Origin: an uncultured Desulfovibrionaceae bacterium
GTDB taxonomy: Bacteria; Desulfobacterota; Desulfovibrionia; Desulfovibrionales; Desulfovibrionaceae
Direction of reading: 5' to 3'
DNA length: 10,320 nucleotides
Assembly: GCA_949427775.1 (NCBI GenBank)
Contig: CASQEL010000044.1
Location: 1 to 10,320 of the forward strand
In this document: positions 1 through 7,700 of the stretch, piece by piece
How positions within the stretch are numbered: the first letter of the stretch is position 1
Layout of the letters: the number at the start of each line of letters is the position of its first letter
The notes under the pieces: model-generated
What the model saw: only the letters and a program-made list of their open reading frames with translations
What the model was told of the DNA's origin: nothing
Database searches by the model: none
Translations under genes and position numbers: made by a program

Positions 1-1
1 C

Positions 2-1738
2 TTGACCCGCGAGCTCGCCCTGGTCCGGGGACGCACCCTGCTGCTGACGAAGTACACCGTTTCCTGCGAGAGCACGCCGCCACCGCTCACATTGCGCATC
101 AAACCGCTGCTGGCCTATCGCAACTTCCATGCGCTTACCTCGGCCAACGGCGACCTGCAGGTCCGGACGTTCCCGGTGAAGGACGGTTTCACCATCCGAC
201 CGTATGACGCCCTGCCCCCGCTCTTCATGCAGGTTAAAGGCCGCGCGGAATTTTTCCCTTCGCCCGACTGGTACCGCAATATCGACTATCTGGTGGAAGA
301 GGAGCGGGGTTTTCCGCATGAGGAAGATCTGTTTCTGCCCGGCGTCTTCGACATCGCGCTGCCCCTTGACTCCCCGGTTTTCGTTTCCGCCTCCACGGAA
401 GAAATCACCGAAGATCTGGAAGCGCTCTGGGAAGAGGAAACCGGCCGCCGCCGCACGCTGAGCCGGGTGGCCGACACCATGCTTGGTCACTTTGTGCGCC
501 AGGGGTCCCGTTTCATGGCCACGCCGCCCGGCCAGAGCGTGCCTGTCGTTCTTGCGGGGTATCACTGGTTCGACGCCTGGGGCAGGGACACCTGCATCGC
601 CCTGCCGGGACTGACCTTCTGCGCCGGGCGGCTGACCAAAGGCGTGCGCATTCTGGAAGCTGTGGGCGCAACCTTCCGCAACGGCCTCCTGCCCAACTGC
701 TTTGCCAATGCCGGCGACACGCATGCCTACAATTCCGTGGACGCCGCCCTGTGGTATGTCTGGGCGGTGCAGAAACTGCTGCGCCATCTGCCCGATCATT
801 TGGAGTGGATACGCGAGCATGCCTGGCCCCATATCAAGGACGTCACGACAGCCTACAGAGACGGGGTCAACCACGGTATTTTCATGGACGACGAGGGGCT
901 GCTGCACGCAGGCGACGCCCGCACCCAGTTGACCTGGATGGACGCGCAGGTCGACGGTCGGCCGGTGACGCCGCGCCACGGCTGTCCCGTGGAAATCAAC
1001 GCGCTGTGGTACAACGCGCTGGCCTTCGCGGAGTTCCTCGGGGAAAAATTCGACGATCCCGTCTGGTGCGACGCGGAATTCCTGCGCCGTCTGCGCGTGA
1101 ATTTCCGCAAACGGTTCTGGATCAACCGCCGGGGCGGCTATCTGGGCGACGTGTGGAACAATGGACAACTGGACGCCGGTATCCGGCCCAATCAGATTTT
1201 TGCCGTTTCCCTTCCCTATCCCGTGCTTGAAGAGGATTATCAGCCGTTTGTGGTGGAGTGCGTTCGCAACCATCTGCTCACGCCTTACGGCATCCGCACG
1301 CTTTCCCCCGACGATCCCCGCTACAAAGCCGCCTATGAAGGCGGTCCGGCCCAACGGGATGCCGCCTATCATCAGGGAACGGTCTGGCCCTGGCTGCTGG
1401 GCCATTACACGGAAGCGCTGCTGCGCACCGCCTGGGACACGGAGGGCGCGGCGCAAGGCTTGCTGGAAACAGTGACGCCCCTGTTCACCGATCATCTGAC
1501 CGAGGCGGGCGTAGGCTCGGTTTCCGAGATTTTCGACGCTTCCCCGCCGCACACGCCGGACGGATGCATCGCCCAGGCATGGAGCGTCGCCGAATGTCTG
1601 CGGTTGCTGCGGTTGCTGCAGATGACGGCTCCCAAAGCGTACGCCGCGTGGGAAGCCACGTTGCAGGAACGATTCCGCGCGCCCCGGCAGGGAGACGACA
1701 CGGCAGGCATATGCAGGATCACCAACCTCGGTTGCTGA
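2..1738 (+). CDS. Glycogen debranching enzyme (amylo-alpha-1,6-glucosidase, GH133), 5'-partial
   Basis: This enzyme hydrolyses alpha-1,6-linked glucose at branch points of glycogen or limit dextrin in the cytoplasm. The frame is open to the left edge, so the TTG at position 2 is not the true start. The first visible residues already match the middle of the family's N-terminal beta-domain (about residues 30-80, with RIKPLLAYRNFHALTSANG), so roughly 100-130 residues are probably missing. The catalytic (alpha/alpha)6 part runs from about residue 150 to the end. It shows WFDAWGRD at 189-196, TWMDAQVDG with Asp314, the PVEINALWYNA segment, and GVGSVSEIFDA with Glu509. Asp314 and Glu509 sit where I would expect the acidic catalytic pair of this fold (inference from family knowledge). 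The C-terminal CIAQAWSVAECLRLL is also typical. The protein resembles the archaeal/bacterial single-activity type, without the eukaryotic 4-alpha-glucanotransferase domain. That second activity may come from the GH57 enzyme two genes on. The stop is TGA at 1736-1738. Confidence 0.93.
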   Translation: MTRELALVRGRTLLLTKYTVSCESTPPPLTLRIKPLLAYRNFHALTSANGDLQVRTFPVKDGFTIRPYDALPPLFMQVKGRAEFFPSPDWYRNIDYLVEEERGFPHEEDLFLPGVFDIALPLDSPVFVSASTEEITEDLEALWEEETGRRRTLSRVADTMLGHFVRQGSRFMATPPGQSVPVVLAGYHWFDAWGRDTCIALPGLTFCAGRLTKGVRILEAVGATFRNGLLPNCFANAGDTHAYNSVDAALWYVWAVQKLLRHLPDHLEWIREHAWPHIKDVTTAYRDGVNHGIFMDDEGLLHAGDARTQLTWMDAQVDGRPVTPRHGCPVEINALWYNALAFAEFLGEKFDDPVWCDAEFLRRLRVNFRKRFWINRRGGYLGDVWNNGQLDAGIRPNQIFAVSLPYPVLEEDYQPFVVECVRNHLLTPYGIRTLSPDDPRYKAAYEGGPAQRDAAYHQGTVWPWLLGHYTEALLRTAWDTEGAAQGLLETVTPLFTDHLTEAGVGSVSEIFDASPPHTPDGCIAQAWSVAECLRLLRLLQMTAPKAYAAWEATLQERFRAPRQGDDTAGICRITNLGC

Positions 1739-1903
1739 CAGGAATATTGTCCGGGGACGTTCCACACGGGAAAAAAACCCCGGGAGACTGCCACCGTGCC
1801 TTGCAGGCGCAGTCCACCGTACAGACGCCGCCTCACAGCCGCGCTGCCGGGCGCGACTGACCGGGGACGGCGGATACGGAATATAGGGAAAGAGAGAAAG
1901 TTT
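1739..1903 (+). other. Structured 165-base gap between debranching enzyme and GT4 gene
   Basis: No gene is supported here. The bases can form several stems. CCGGGG 1751-1756 pairs with CCCCGG 1778-1783 over a loop ending in seven A. CAG-CGCGC (1836-1844) pairs with GCGCG-CTG (1851-1859) with one C-A mismatch. CCGCC 1828-1832 can pair with GGCGG 1869-1873. The nine bases CCGGGGACG occur at both 1751 and 1861, so CCCCGG 1778-1783 has two possible partners. No stem is followed by a T run, so none is a convincing intrinsic terminator. The gap ends in a purine-rich stretch, 1886-1900 (including GAGAG), which is probably the weak ribosome binding site of the next gene. No clear promoter is visible. 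Confidence 0.3.
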
Positions 1904-3244
1904 ATGCGCGTACTGATGTTTGGGTGGGAATTTCCACCGCATATCAGCGGCGGTCTGGGCACGGCCTGCTATGGCATGACCCGGGCGCTGGCTCAAAAAA
2001 ATACGGAAATCATTTTTGTCCTGCCCTGCACCTCCGACGGTAAAAGCGTGGACGGCGGCCGCCTGCGCCTGGTGCCCGCTTCGGGCACCATATACAGCAG
2101 AGAAACGGAGGACAGGCTGGAAACGGCCACCCGCGAGCTCTGGGAAGACAAGCTGACGGTGCATCCCGTGGAAACCCTGCTGTTTCCCTACGACACGCCG
2201 GAAACCTACGCCGAGCGTCTGCGCTGGCGTCGTCTGGCAGGTCTGGACACCGATACCGCCGTCTCCCGCCATCATCGCGACACGGAGATTTCCTATACGC
2301 TGAAAGGCGGCTACGGGCCGGATCTGATGGCCGAAGTCTACCGTTACAGCCGCATGGCGGCGGTCATCGCCCTGCGCGAGACGTTCGACGTCATCCATGT
2401 CCATGACTGGATGACCTATCCGGCGGGCATTCTGGCCAAGATGCTGACCGGCAAGCCTCTGGTGGCGCACATCCACGCCACGGAATACGACCGGAGCGGC
2501 ATGTCCGTCAACGAAGACGTGGCCCGCATCGAACGCATGGGTCTGCATGCGGCCGACAGGGTCATTGCCGTCAGCCATCTGACCAAGCATGTGATTATGG
2601 AGCACTACGGCGTGCCCGAGGAAAAAATCGAGGTCGTCCACAATGCCGTGGCACGCCACGATGTGCAGCATCGCTACACCATCCCCCCCCGTCTGCGACA
2701 CGAAAAACGGGTGCTTTTTCTCGGACGCGTCACTTTTCAAAAAGGGCCGGATTACTTCATCGAGGCCGCGCGCCTGGTGCTGGAACGCGAAAAAAACGTG
2801 CGCTTCTACATGGCGGGCAGCGGAGACATGCTGCCGCGCATCATCCGTCGCGCAGGCAAGCTGCGCATCGGCAACCGTTTCCATTTCGCGGGCTTTCTCC
2901 GCGGTCCGGAAGTGGACCGCATGTTCGCCCTGAGCGATCTGTACGTCATGCCCAGCGTGTCCGAGCCTTTCGGCATCACGCCGCTGGAGGCCATGCTCTA
3001 CGATGTGCCTGTGCTGCTGTCCAAGCAGTCGGGGGTGTCCGAGGTGCTCAATCACGCGCTCAAAGCGGACTTCTGGGATACCAGGGACATGGCCGACAAA
3101 ATCTGCGCCGTGCTGCGCTATCCCGCCCTGGCGAAAGAACTGGTGAAAAATTGTCACGAGGAAATGAAATCCATCCGCTGGGAAAACGCCGCTGATCTCC
3201 TCAACAGAATATACCATGCTGTCTGCACAGCAGGAGGTTGTTGA
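1904..3244 (+). CDS. GT4-family glycosyltransferase, probably a glycogen/alpha-glucan synthase
   Basis: A 446-residue GT-B glycosyltransferase, probably cytoplasmic, that would transfer glucose from a nucleotide sugar to an alpha-glucan. I chose ATG 1904 because MRVLMFGWEFPPHISGGLG is the usual N-terminus of this family. The frame is open further left to GTG 1796, but that adds an Arg-rich stretch unlike any domain. The N-terminal Rossmann domain (about 1-190) has the donor-loop-like GGLG at 16-19 and FDVIHVHDWMTYPAG from residue 161. The C-terminal domain begins near GRVTFQKGPDYF (274-285) and carries the E-x7-E motif EPFGITPLE at 354-362, typical of retaining GT4/GT5 enzymes. The N-terminal motif is like that of GT5 starch synthases, while the C-terminal half is GT4-like. 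Alternatives are a maltose-1-phosphate synthase (GlgM-type GT4) or another glucosyltransferase. The position between a debranching enzyme and a GH57 enzyme favours glycogen. A run of eight C at 2683-2690 lies mid-gene. The TGA at 3242-3244 is one base from the next ATG. Confidence 0.88.
   Translation: MRVLMFGWEFPPHISGGLGTACYGMTRALAQKNTEIIFVLPCTSDGKSVDGGRLRLVPASGTIYSRETEDRLETATRELWEDKLTVHPVETLLFPYDTPETYAERLRWRRLAGLDTDTAVSRHHRDTEISYTLKGGYGPDLMAEVYRYSRMAAVIALRETFDVIHVHDWMTYPAGILAKMLTGKPLVAHIHATEYDRSGMSVNEDVARIERMGLHAADRVIAVSHLTKHVIMEHYGVPEEKIEVVHNAVARHDVQHRYTIPPRLRHEKRVLFLGRVTFQKGPDYFIEAARLVLEREKNVRFYMAGSGDMLPRIIRRAGKLRIGNRFHFAGFLRGPEVDRMFALSDLYVMPSVSEPFGITPLEAMLYDVPVLLSKQSGVSEVLNHALKADFWDTRDMADKICAVLRYPALAKELVKNCHEEMKSIRWENAADLLNRIYHAVCTAGGC
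3232..3237 (+). promoter_or_regulatory. Ribosome binding site AGGAGG for the GH57 gene
   Basis: A full AGGAGG lies eight bases before ATG 3246, inside the last codons of the GT4 gene. It settles the start of the GH57 protein at 3246 rather than the in-frame ATG 3216. The placement implies that the two genes are translated from one message and are probably coupled. Confidence 0.85.
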
Positions 3245-3245
3245 T

Positions 3246-4643
3246 ATGCCTTCCGTCTGCTTTTACTTTCAGGTGCATCAACCCTATCGACTCCGGCGTT
3301 ACACCGTGTTCGATCTGGGGCAGAATTCCCTCTATGAAAATGACGATCTCAATTGCGATACGCTGCTCAGAGTGGCGCGCGCAAGTTATCTGCCCATGAA
3401 CGACCTGCTGCTCAAGCTGTTCCGTCGGCACGGCCGCCGGTTCAAGGTTGGTTTTTCCATTTCCGGCACGGCGCTGGATCAATTCGAGCAATATGCTCCC
3501 GAGCTCATAGACAGCTTCAAGGCGCTGGCCGATACCGGCTGCGTGGAATTTTTGGGCGAAACCTACGGGCACTCCCTGGCGTTTCTCTATTCCAGGGACG
3601 AATTCGCGCGGCAGGTGGAACAGCACGCGACCCGCATTCGGGAGCTGTTCGGCCAGACGCCCCGCGTTTTCCGCAACACCGAGCTGATCTACGACAACAA
3701 TCTGGCAAAGACCGTGGAAGACATGGGGTATACGGCCATTCTGGCGGAAGGCGCGGATCACGTGCTCGGCTGGCGCAGCCCCAACTTCGTCTATCAGCCG
3801 TCGAACTGCCTCAAACTCAAGCTGCTGCTGCGCAACTACGGGCTTTCCGACGATATCAGCTTCCGGTTCGAGGATCGACAGTGGTCGGAATGGCCGCTGA
3901 CGGCGGACACCTTCGCCGGTTGGTGTCACTCTGTCAACGGCGCAGGCGAAACCATCAATTTATTTATGGACTATGAAACGTTCGGCGAACATCACCGCGC
4001 CGATACAGGTATTTTCCAGTTTATGGAAGCCTTGCCGGACGCCGTGCTGGCCCACCCGGATTTTGTCTTCCGCACGCCGGGCGAAGTGTCGGACGCCTGC
4101 CCGCCCGTGGCGAAAATCGACGTGCCCCAATTCATGTCCTGGGCCGACGCGGAACGGGATCTCACCGCATGGCTGGGCAATGACATGCAAAAAGACGCCA
4201 TCCATGCCCTGTACGCGCTGGAAACGCAGGTCGCGGCTACGGACAACGCGGAGCTGCGCGAAAGCTGGACACGATTGCAAACTTCCGATCATTTCTACTA
4301 TATGTGCACCAAGTGGTTTGCCGACGCCGATGTGCATAAGTATTTCAATCCCTTCGGCAGCCCGTACGACGCCTACATCGCGTACATGAACGTGCTGGCG
4401 GATTTTGAATTGCGGGTGCGGGCCGCCGCGCCCGCCGCGGTCGTTTCCGAAACCGGCACGGCCGAAACAGTGACCGACGTGACCGATGCCCCCCAAAAAA
4501 AGCGGGCGGCGACGTCCGGAACCACGCGCAAATCGGGCGCCAAAACCAGGAAACCTGCCGCCGTGAAGACGACGGACAAAACCGCGCCCCGTGCAGGAAC
4601 CTCTGAAAAAACAAAACATGCCGCTGAAGCAGCGCAAAAGTAA
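3246..4643 (+). CDS. GH57 alpha-amylase/4-alpha-glucanotransferase-type enzyme with a basic low-complexity tail
   Basis: A cytoplasmic (no signal peptide) 465-residue glycoside hydrolase of family 57 that acts on alpha-1,4-glucan by hydrolysis or transglycosylation. The sequence cannot tell these activities apart. Family motifs appear in order: HQP at 11-13 (motif 1), a GFSISGTALDQF segment (motif 2), VEFLGETYGHS around 100-110 with Glu105 as the likely nucleophile (motif 3), and MDYETFGEH with Asp242 as the likely acid/base (motif 4). The HQP, GETYGHS and DYETFGEH signature is that of the alpha-amylase-like GH57 group also found in archaeal glycogen clusters, not that of GH57 branching enzymes. 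The catalytic part ends near residue 392. Residues 393-465 form an Ala/Thr/Lys-rich, apparently disordered tail that is not part of the family fold; its last 51 residues have about ten Lys and four Arg against three acidic residues. The gene starts one base after the GT4 stop. A terminator-like hairpin follows the stop codon. Confidence 0.9.
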   Translation: MPSVCFYFQVHQPYRLRRYTVFDLGQNSLYENDDLNCDTLLRVARASYLPMNDLLLKLFRRHGRRFKVGFSISGTALDQFEQYAPELIDSFKALADTGCVEFLGETYGHSLAFLYSRDEFARQVEQHATRIRELFGQTPRVFRNTELIYDNNLAKTVEDMGYTAILAEGADHVLGWRSPNFVYQPSNCLKLKLLLRNYGLSDDISFRFEDRQWSEWPLTADTFAGWCHSVNGAGETINLFMDYETFGEHHRADTGIFQFMEALPDAVLAHPDFVFRTPGEVSDACPPVAKIDVPQFMSWADAERDLTAWLGNDMQKDAIHALYALETQVAATDNAELRESWTRLQTSDHFYYMCTKWFADADVHKYFNPFGSPYDAYIAYMNVLADFELRVRAAAPAAVVSETGTAETVTDVTDAPQKKRAATSGTTRKSGAKTRKPAAVKTTDKTAPRAGTSEKTKHAAEAAQK

Positions 4644-4668
4644 CTTCTTCTTCCTCTCATTTGCAGAA

Positions 4669-4701
4669 GCCCGGACGACGCTTGCGGCGCTCCGGGCCTT
4701 T
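4669..4701 (+). terminator. Terminator-like hairpin after the GH57 gene
   Basis: GCCCGGA (4669-4675) and TCCGGGC (4691-4697) are perfect inverted repeats, with a 15-base GC-rich loop that may pair further. CTTT follows. The T run is short, so this could be a leaky intrinsic terminator or a processing site. It lies 25 bases after the GH57 stop and would separate the first three genes from the fusion gene. Confidence 0.55.
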
Positions 4702-4710
4702 CGCTATGAT
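4682..4710 (+). promoter_or_regulatory. Weak candidate sigma70-type promoter before the fusion gene
   Basis: TATGAT at 4705-4710 matches the -10 consensus in five of six bases. With a 17-base spacer, TTGCGG at 4682-4687 matches only the TTG of the -35 consensus. The -35 element falls in the loop of the terminator-like hairpin. Transcription would start near 4717, giving a leader of about 60 bases before ATG 4776. This is a pattern match only. Confidence 0.25.
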
Positions 4711-4762
4711 GAGTTTCATTTATCGTTTAGCCTCCTGTTCCCCGCCGCCTGAACATCCTACC

Positions 4763-4768
4763 AAGGAG
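4763..4768 (+). promoter_or_regulatory. Ribosome binding site AAGGAG for the synthase-phosphorylase gene
   Basis: AAGGAG lies seven bases before ATG 4776, at near-ideal spacing. It fixes the start of the 1418-residue protein. Confidence 0.8.
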
Positions 4769-4775
4769 CCTTTTT

Positions 4776-7700
4776 ATGGAATTCGACACCTCGCCGGTAA
4801 CGCTTTTCGAAGTCAGTTGGGAAGTCTGCAACAAAGTCGGCGGGATCTACTCCGTCGTCAGCAGCAAGGCGTTGCAGGCCGCAGAGCATTTCGGAGAAGA
4901 CTTGTATCTTCTCGGACCGGATCTGAAAAACAACACGGAATTTGAAGAAACGGACGAGCATCAGTGGGATTCGCTCCGTCGCGTTCTGGTCAGCAAGGAT
5001 CTCAAATGCCGCCTGGGACGCTGGAATATTCCCGGCCGCCCCAAAGTCATTCTTGTGGACTTTGCCAAACGCTACAATTCCAACCAGTTGCTTTATGAAA
5101 TCTGGAATTCTTACGGTGTGGATTCTCTCTCCGGCGGATGGGACTACATCGAACCCGTCATGTTCAGCTACGCCTGCGGCGAAGTCATCGCCGCTGTATA
5201 TCAGACCCAGGTACATCCCCTGGGCGGCAAGGCCGTGGCCCAATTCCATGAATGGATGTGCGGCGCGGGCCTGCTGGCCGTCAAAAAACACGCGCCTCAG
5301 ATAGGCACCGTCTTTACGACCCATGCCACCATGCTGGGGCGGGCGCTGGCCGGATCGGGCATGGATATTTACAAGCAGATGGGGCAGATCAGTCCCCAGC
5401 GCGAAGCCGCCGCCCACAACATCACCGCCAAGTGTTCCATGGAGAGCGTCGCGGCCCGCCAGGCCGACTGTTTTACCACGGTCAGCAATATCACAGCCGA
5501 CGAAGCCACGCACTTTCTGGGACGCACGCCTGACATCATCACCACCAACGGCCTTGATATGCGGGTGATCCCCGATTACAGCACGGATCGCCAGACGCCG
5601 GCGGCGTTGCGCGCGCGCGTGCTGGAAGCCGTCGCGCCGCTGCTGCGGCGGCGCACCCTGCCGGAAAACACCCGCATCTTCGCCATTTCCGGCCGTTACG
5701 AATTTCATAACAAAGGCATAGACGTCTTTTTGGACGCGCTGGCCGGAGTCAATCAGGCCCTCAAGCAGTCCGACAATTACGTCCTGGCCCTGTGTCTGGT
5801 CATGGGAGGGCACACAGGCATCAATCCGGCGGCCATAGGCGGCGATCCCAACGTCACCGACAGCGGCCGACCTTTCATCAGCCCCCACCAGGTATGGGAT
5901 CAGCCCAACGACCCGATCATCAAAAACTGCCGTCGCCTCGGACTCGACAACTCCCCCGACAACAACGTGCAGGTAGTGTTCGTGCCCGCCATGCTGGACG
6001 GCAAGGACGGGTTGCTCAACATGCCCTACTACGATGCCTTGACCGCCTGCGATTTGGGCGTGTTCCCGTCCTGGTACGAACCGTGGGGGTATACCCCGCA
6101 TGAAAGCGCCGCTTTCGCCGTGCCCACGATTACGACGGACCTCTCCGGTTTCGGCATTTGGGCACGCGAGCAGCATCTCGACAAACACGGTCTCGAGGTG
6201 CTGGCCCGTCGCCAGACGTCCTACGAAGAAACCGTCGTCGCGCTGCGCAACCTGCTGCTGGAATATGTGAGCTGCGGAAAAGAAGAACTGGACGCCCGTC
6301 GTCGCACGGCGCGCGCCCTGACCATGCACAGCTCCTGGGAAGCGTTTTTCCCGCTCTACCTTTCCGCCTATCAAATGGCGCTCCATGCCACCGAGAAGCG
6401 GCGCTCCAGCGGAGAATCCCTGAAGCGGGAATCTTTGAGCCGCGTGCTCAAGGCCACGCCTTCGCTCACCCCCTACCTGCGCACATTGACCGCCGTGGCC
6501 GAATTGCCTCCTTCGCTGGAACGGCTGCGCGAACTGGCCCGCAACCTCTGGTGGAGCTGGCACCCCGGGGCCAAGGAACTGTTCATGGCGCTCAACCCCC
6601 AGGCCTGGGAAGAAACCGATCACAACCCCGTGCGGATTATTGAAGAGGCCGACCCCGATCGACTGGAAATCTTGAGCAATAATGAGGAATATCTCAATTT
6701 ATACACCAGGGTGCTGGCGGAATTCGACGCCTACATGGCCCAGCCGCAGCGGGATGTGGATTCCACCCTGCGGGTGGAGTGCCCTGTGGGATATTTTTCC
6801 ACAGAGTACGGACTGCATGAATCCCTGCCCATCTACTCCGGCGGCCTGGGCGTGCTTTCCGGCGATCATCTGAAATCGGCCAGCGACATGCGGCTGCCCC
6901 TGGTGGCTGTGGGATTACTCTATAAAAACGGATATTTTCGTCAACAAATCGACAAAGACGGCCGCCAGGTACCGGTCTACCCGGAAAACGACTTCAGCAC
7001 GCTTCCCGTGGAGCGCGTGCTCGACGCCGACGGCAACGCGCTGTACGTGGAGCTGGATCTGCCCGGCCGGGTTCTGTTCGCGCAGATCTGGCGCGTGCGC
7101 GTAGGCCGCGTGTCTCTGTACCTTATGGATACCGACACGCCCAAGAATACCGAAGATGATCGGAAAATCACCGCCCGCCTGTATGAAGCGGACCGTGACT
7201 ACCGCCTGCGTCAGGAAATTCTGCTGGGGATGGGCGGCGTGCGCATGCTGCGTCGCCTGGGCATTACCGTCAGCGTCTACCATATGAATGAAGGACATTC
7301 CGCTTTTATGGTCATCGAGCGTATCCGGGCCTACATGGCGGAGCAGAATCTGTCCTTTGCCGAAGCCATCCAGCGCGTGCGCAGCAACACTATTTTCACC
7401 ACGCACACCCCCGTGGACGCCGGTAACGAGCGCTTCTCCATCGACATGATGGAACGCTATTTCACGGGATACGCGCAGGCCATGGGCCTTTCCTGGCCGG
7501 ACTTCCTCCGTCTGGGGCGCATGGAGGGCACGGAACGCGCCAACAATTTTGAAATGACGGTGCTGGCGCTCAAACTTTCCAGCCGGGCCAACGGCGTCAG
7601 CCGGTTGCACGGAGTGGTGTCGCGCCACATGTGGCGCGAGCTGTGGAAGGGGGTTCCCATTCCGGAAATCCCCATCGGTTACGTCACCAACGGCGTCCAT

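Noticed and set aside
2..4. TTG at position 2 as the start of the debranching enzyme.
   Set aside because: The sequence there already matches the interior of the N-terminal domain, so the gene must begin left of the window.
25..1869. CCGGGGACG found three times (25, 1751, 1861).
   Set aside because: As a dispersed repeat this is too short and GC-rich to mean much; one copy lies in coding sequence. Only the possible pairing of the latter two copies is kept as a finding.
1796..1903. In-frame N-terminal extension of the GT4 gene from GTG 1796.
   Set aside because: The added 36 residues are Arg/Pro-rich and unlike the family, while MRVLMFGWEFPP at 1904 is the usual beginning.
3216..3245. Earlier in-frame ATG for the GH57 gene at 3216.
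   Set aside because: It would overlap the GT4 gene and has no good ribosome site. AGGAGG at 3232-3237 is placed ideally for ATG 3246, and the family motif starts right after that Met.
3201..3929. A 242-codon minus-strand frame opposite the GH57 gene.
   Set aside because: It is an antisense shadow of motif-bearing GH57 sequence and has no recognisable product.
4758..6623. A 621-codon open frame on the minus strand opposite the GT3 half.
   Set aside because: It lies wholly opposite a gene with clear enzyme motifs, its translation is a Gly/His/Arg/Val-rich pattern with no recognisable domain, and such open antisense frames are common in GC-rich genes.
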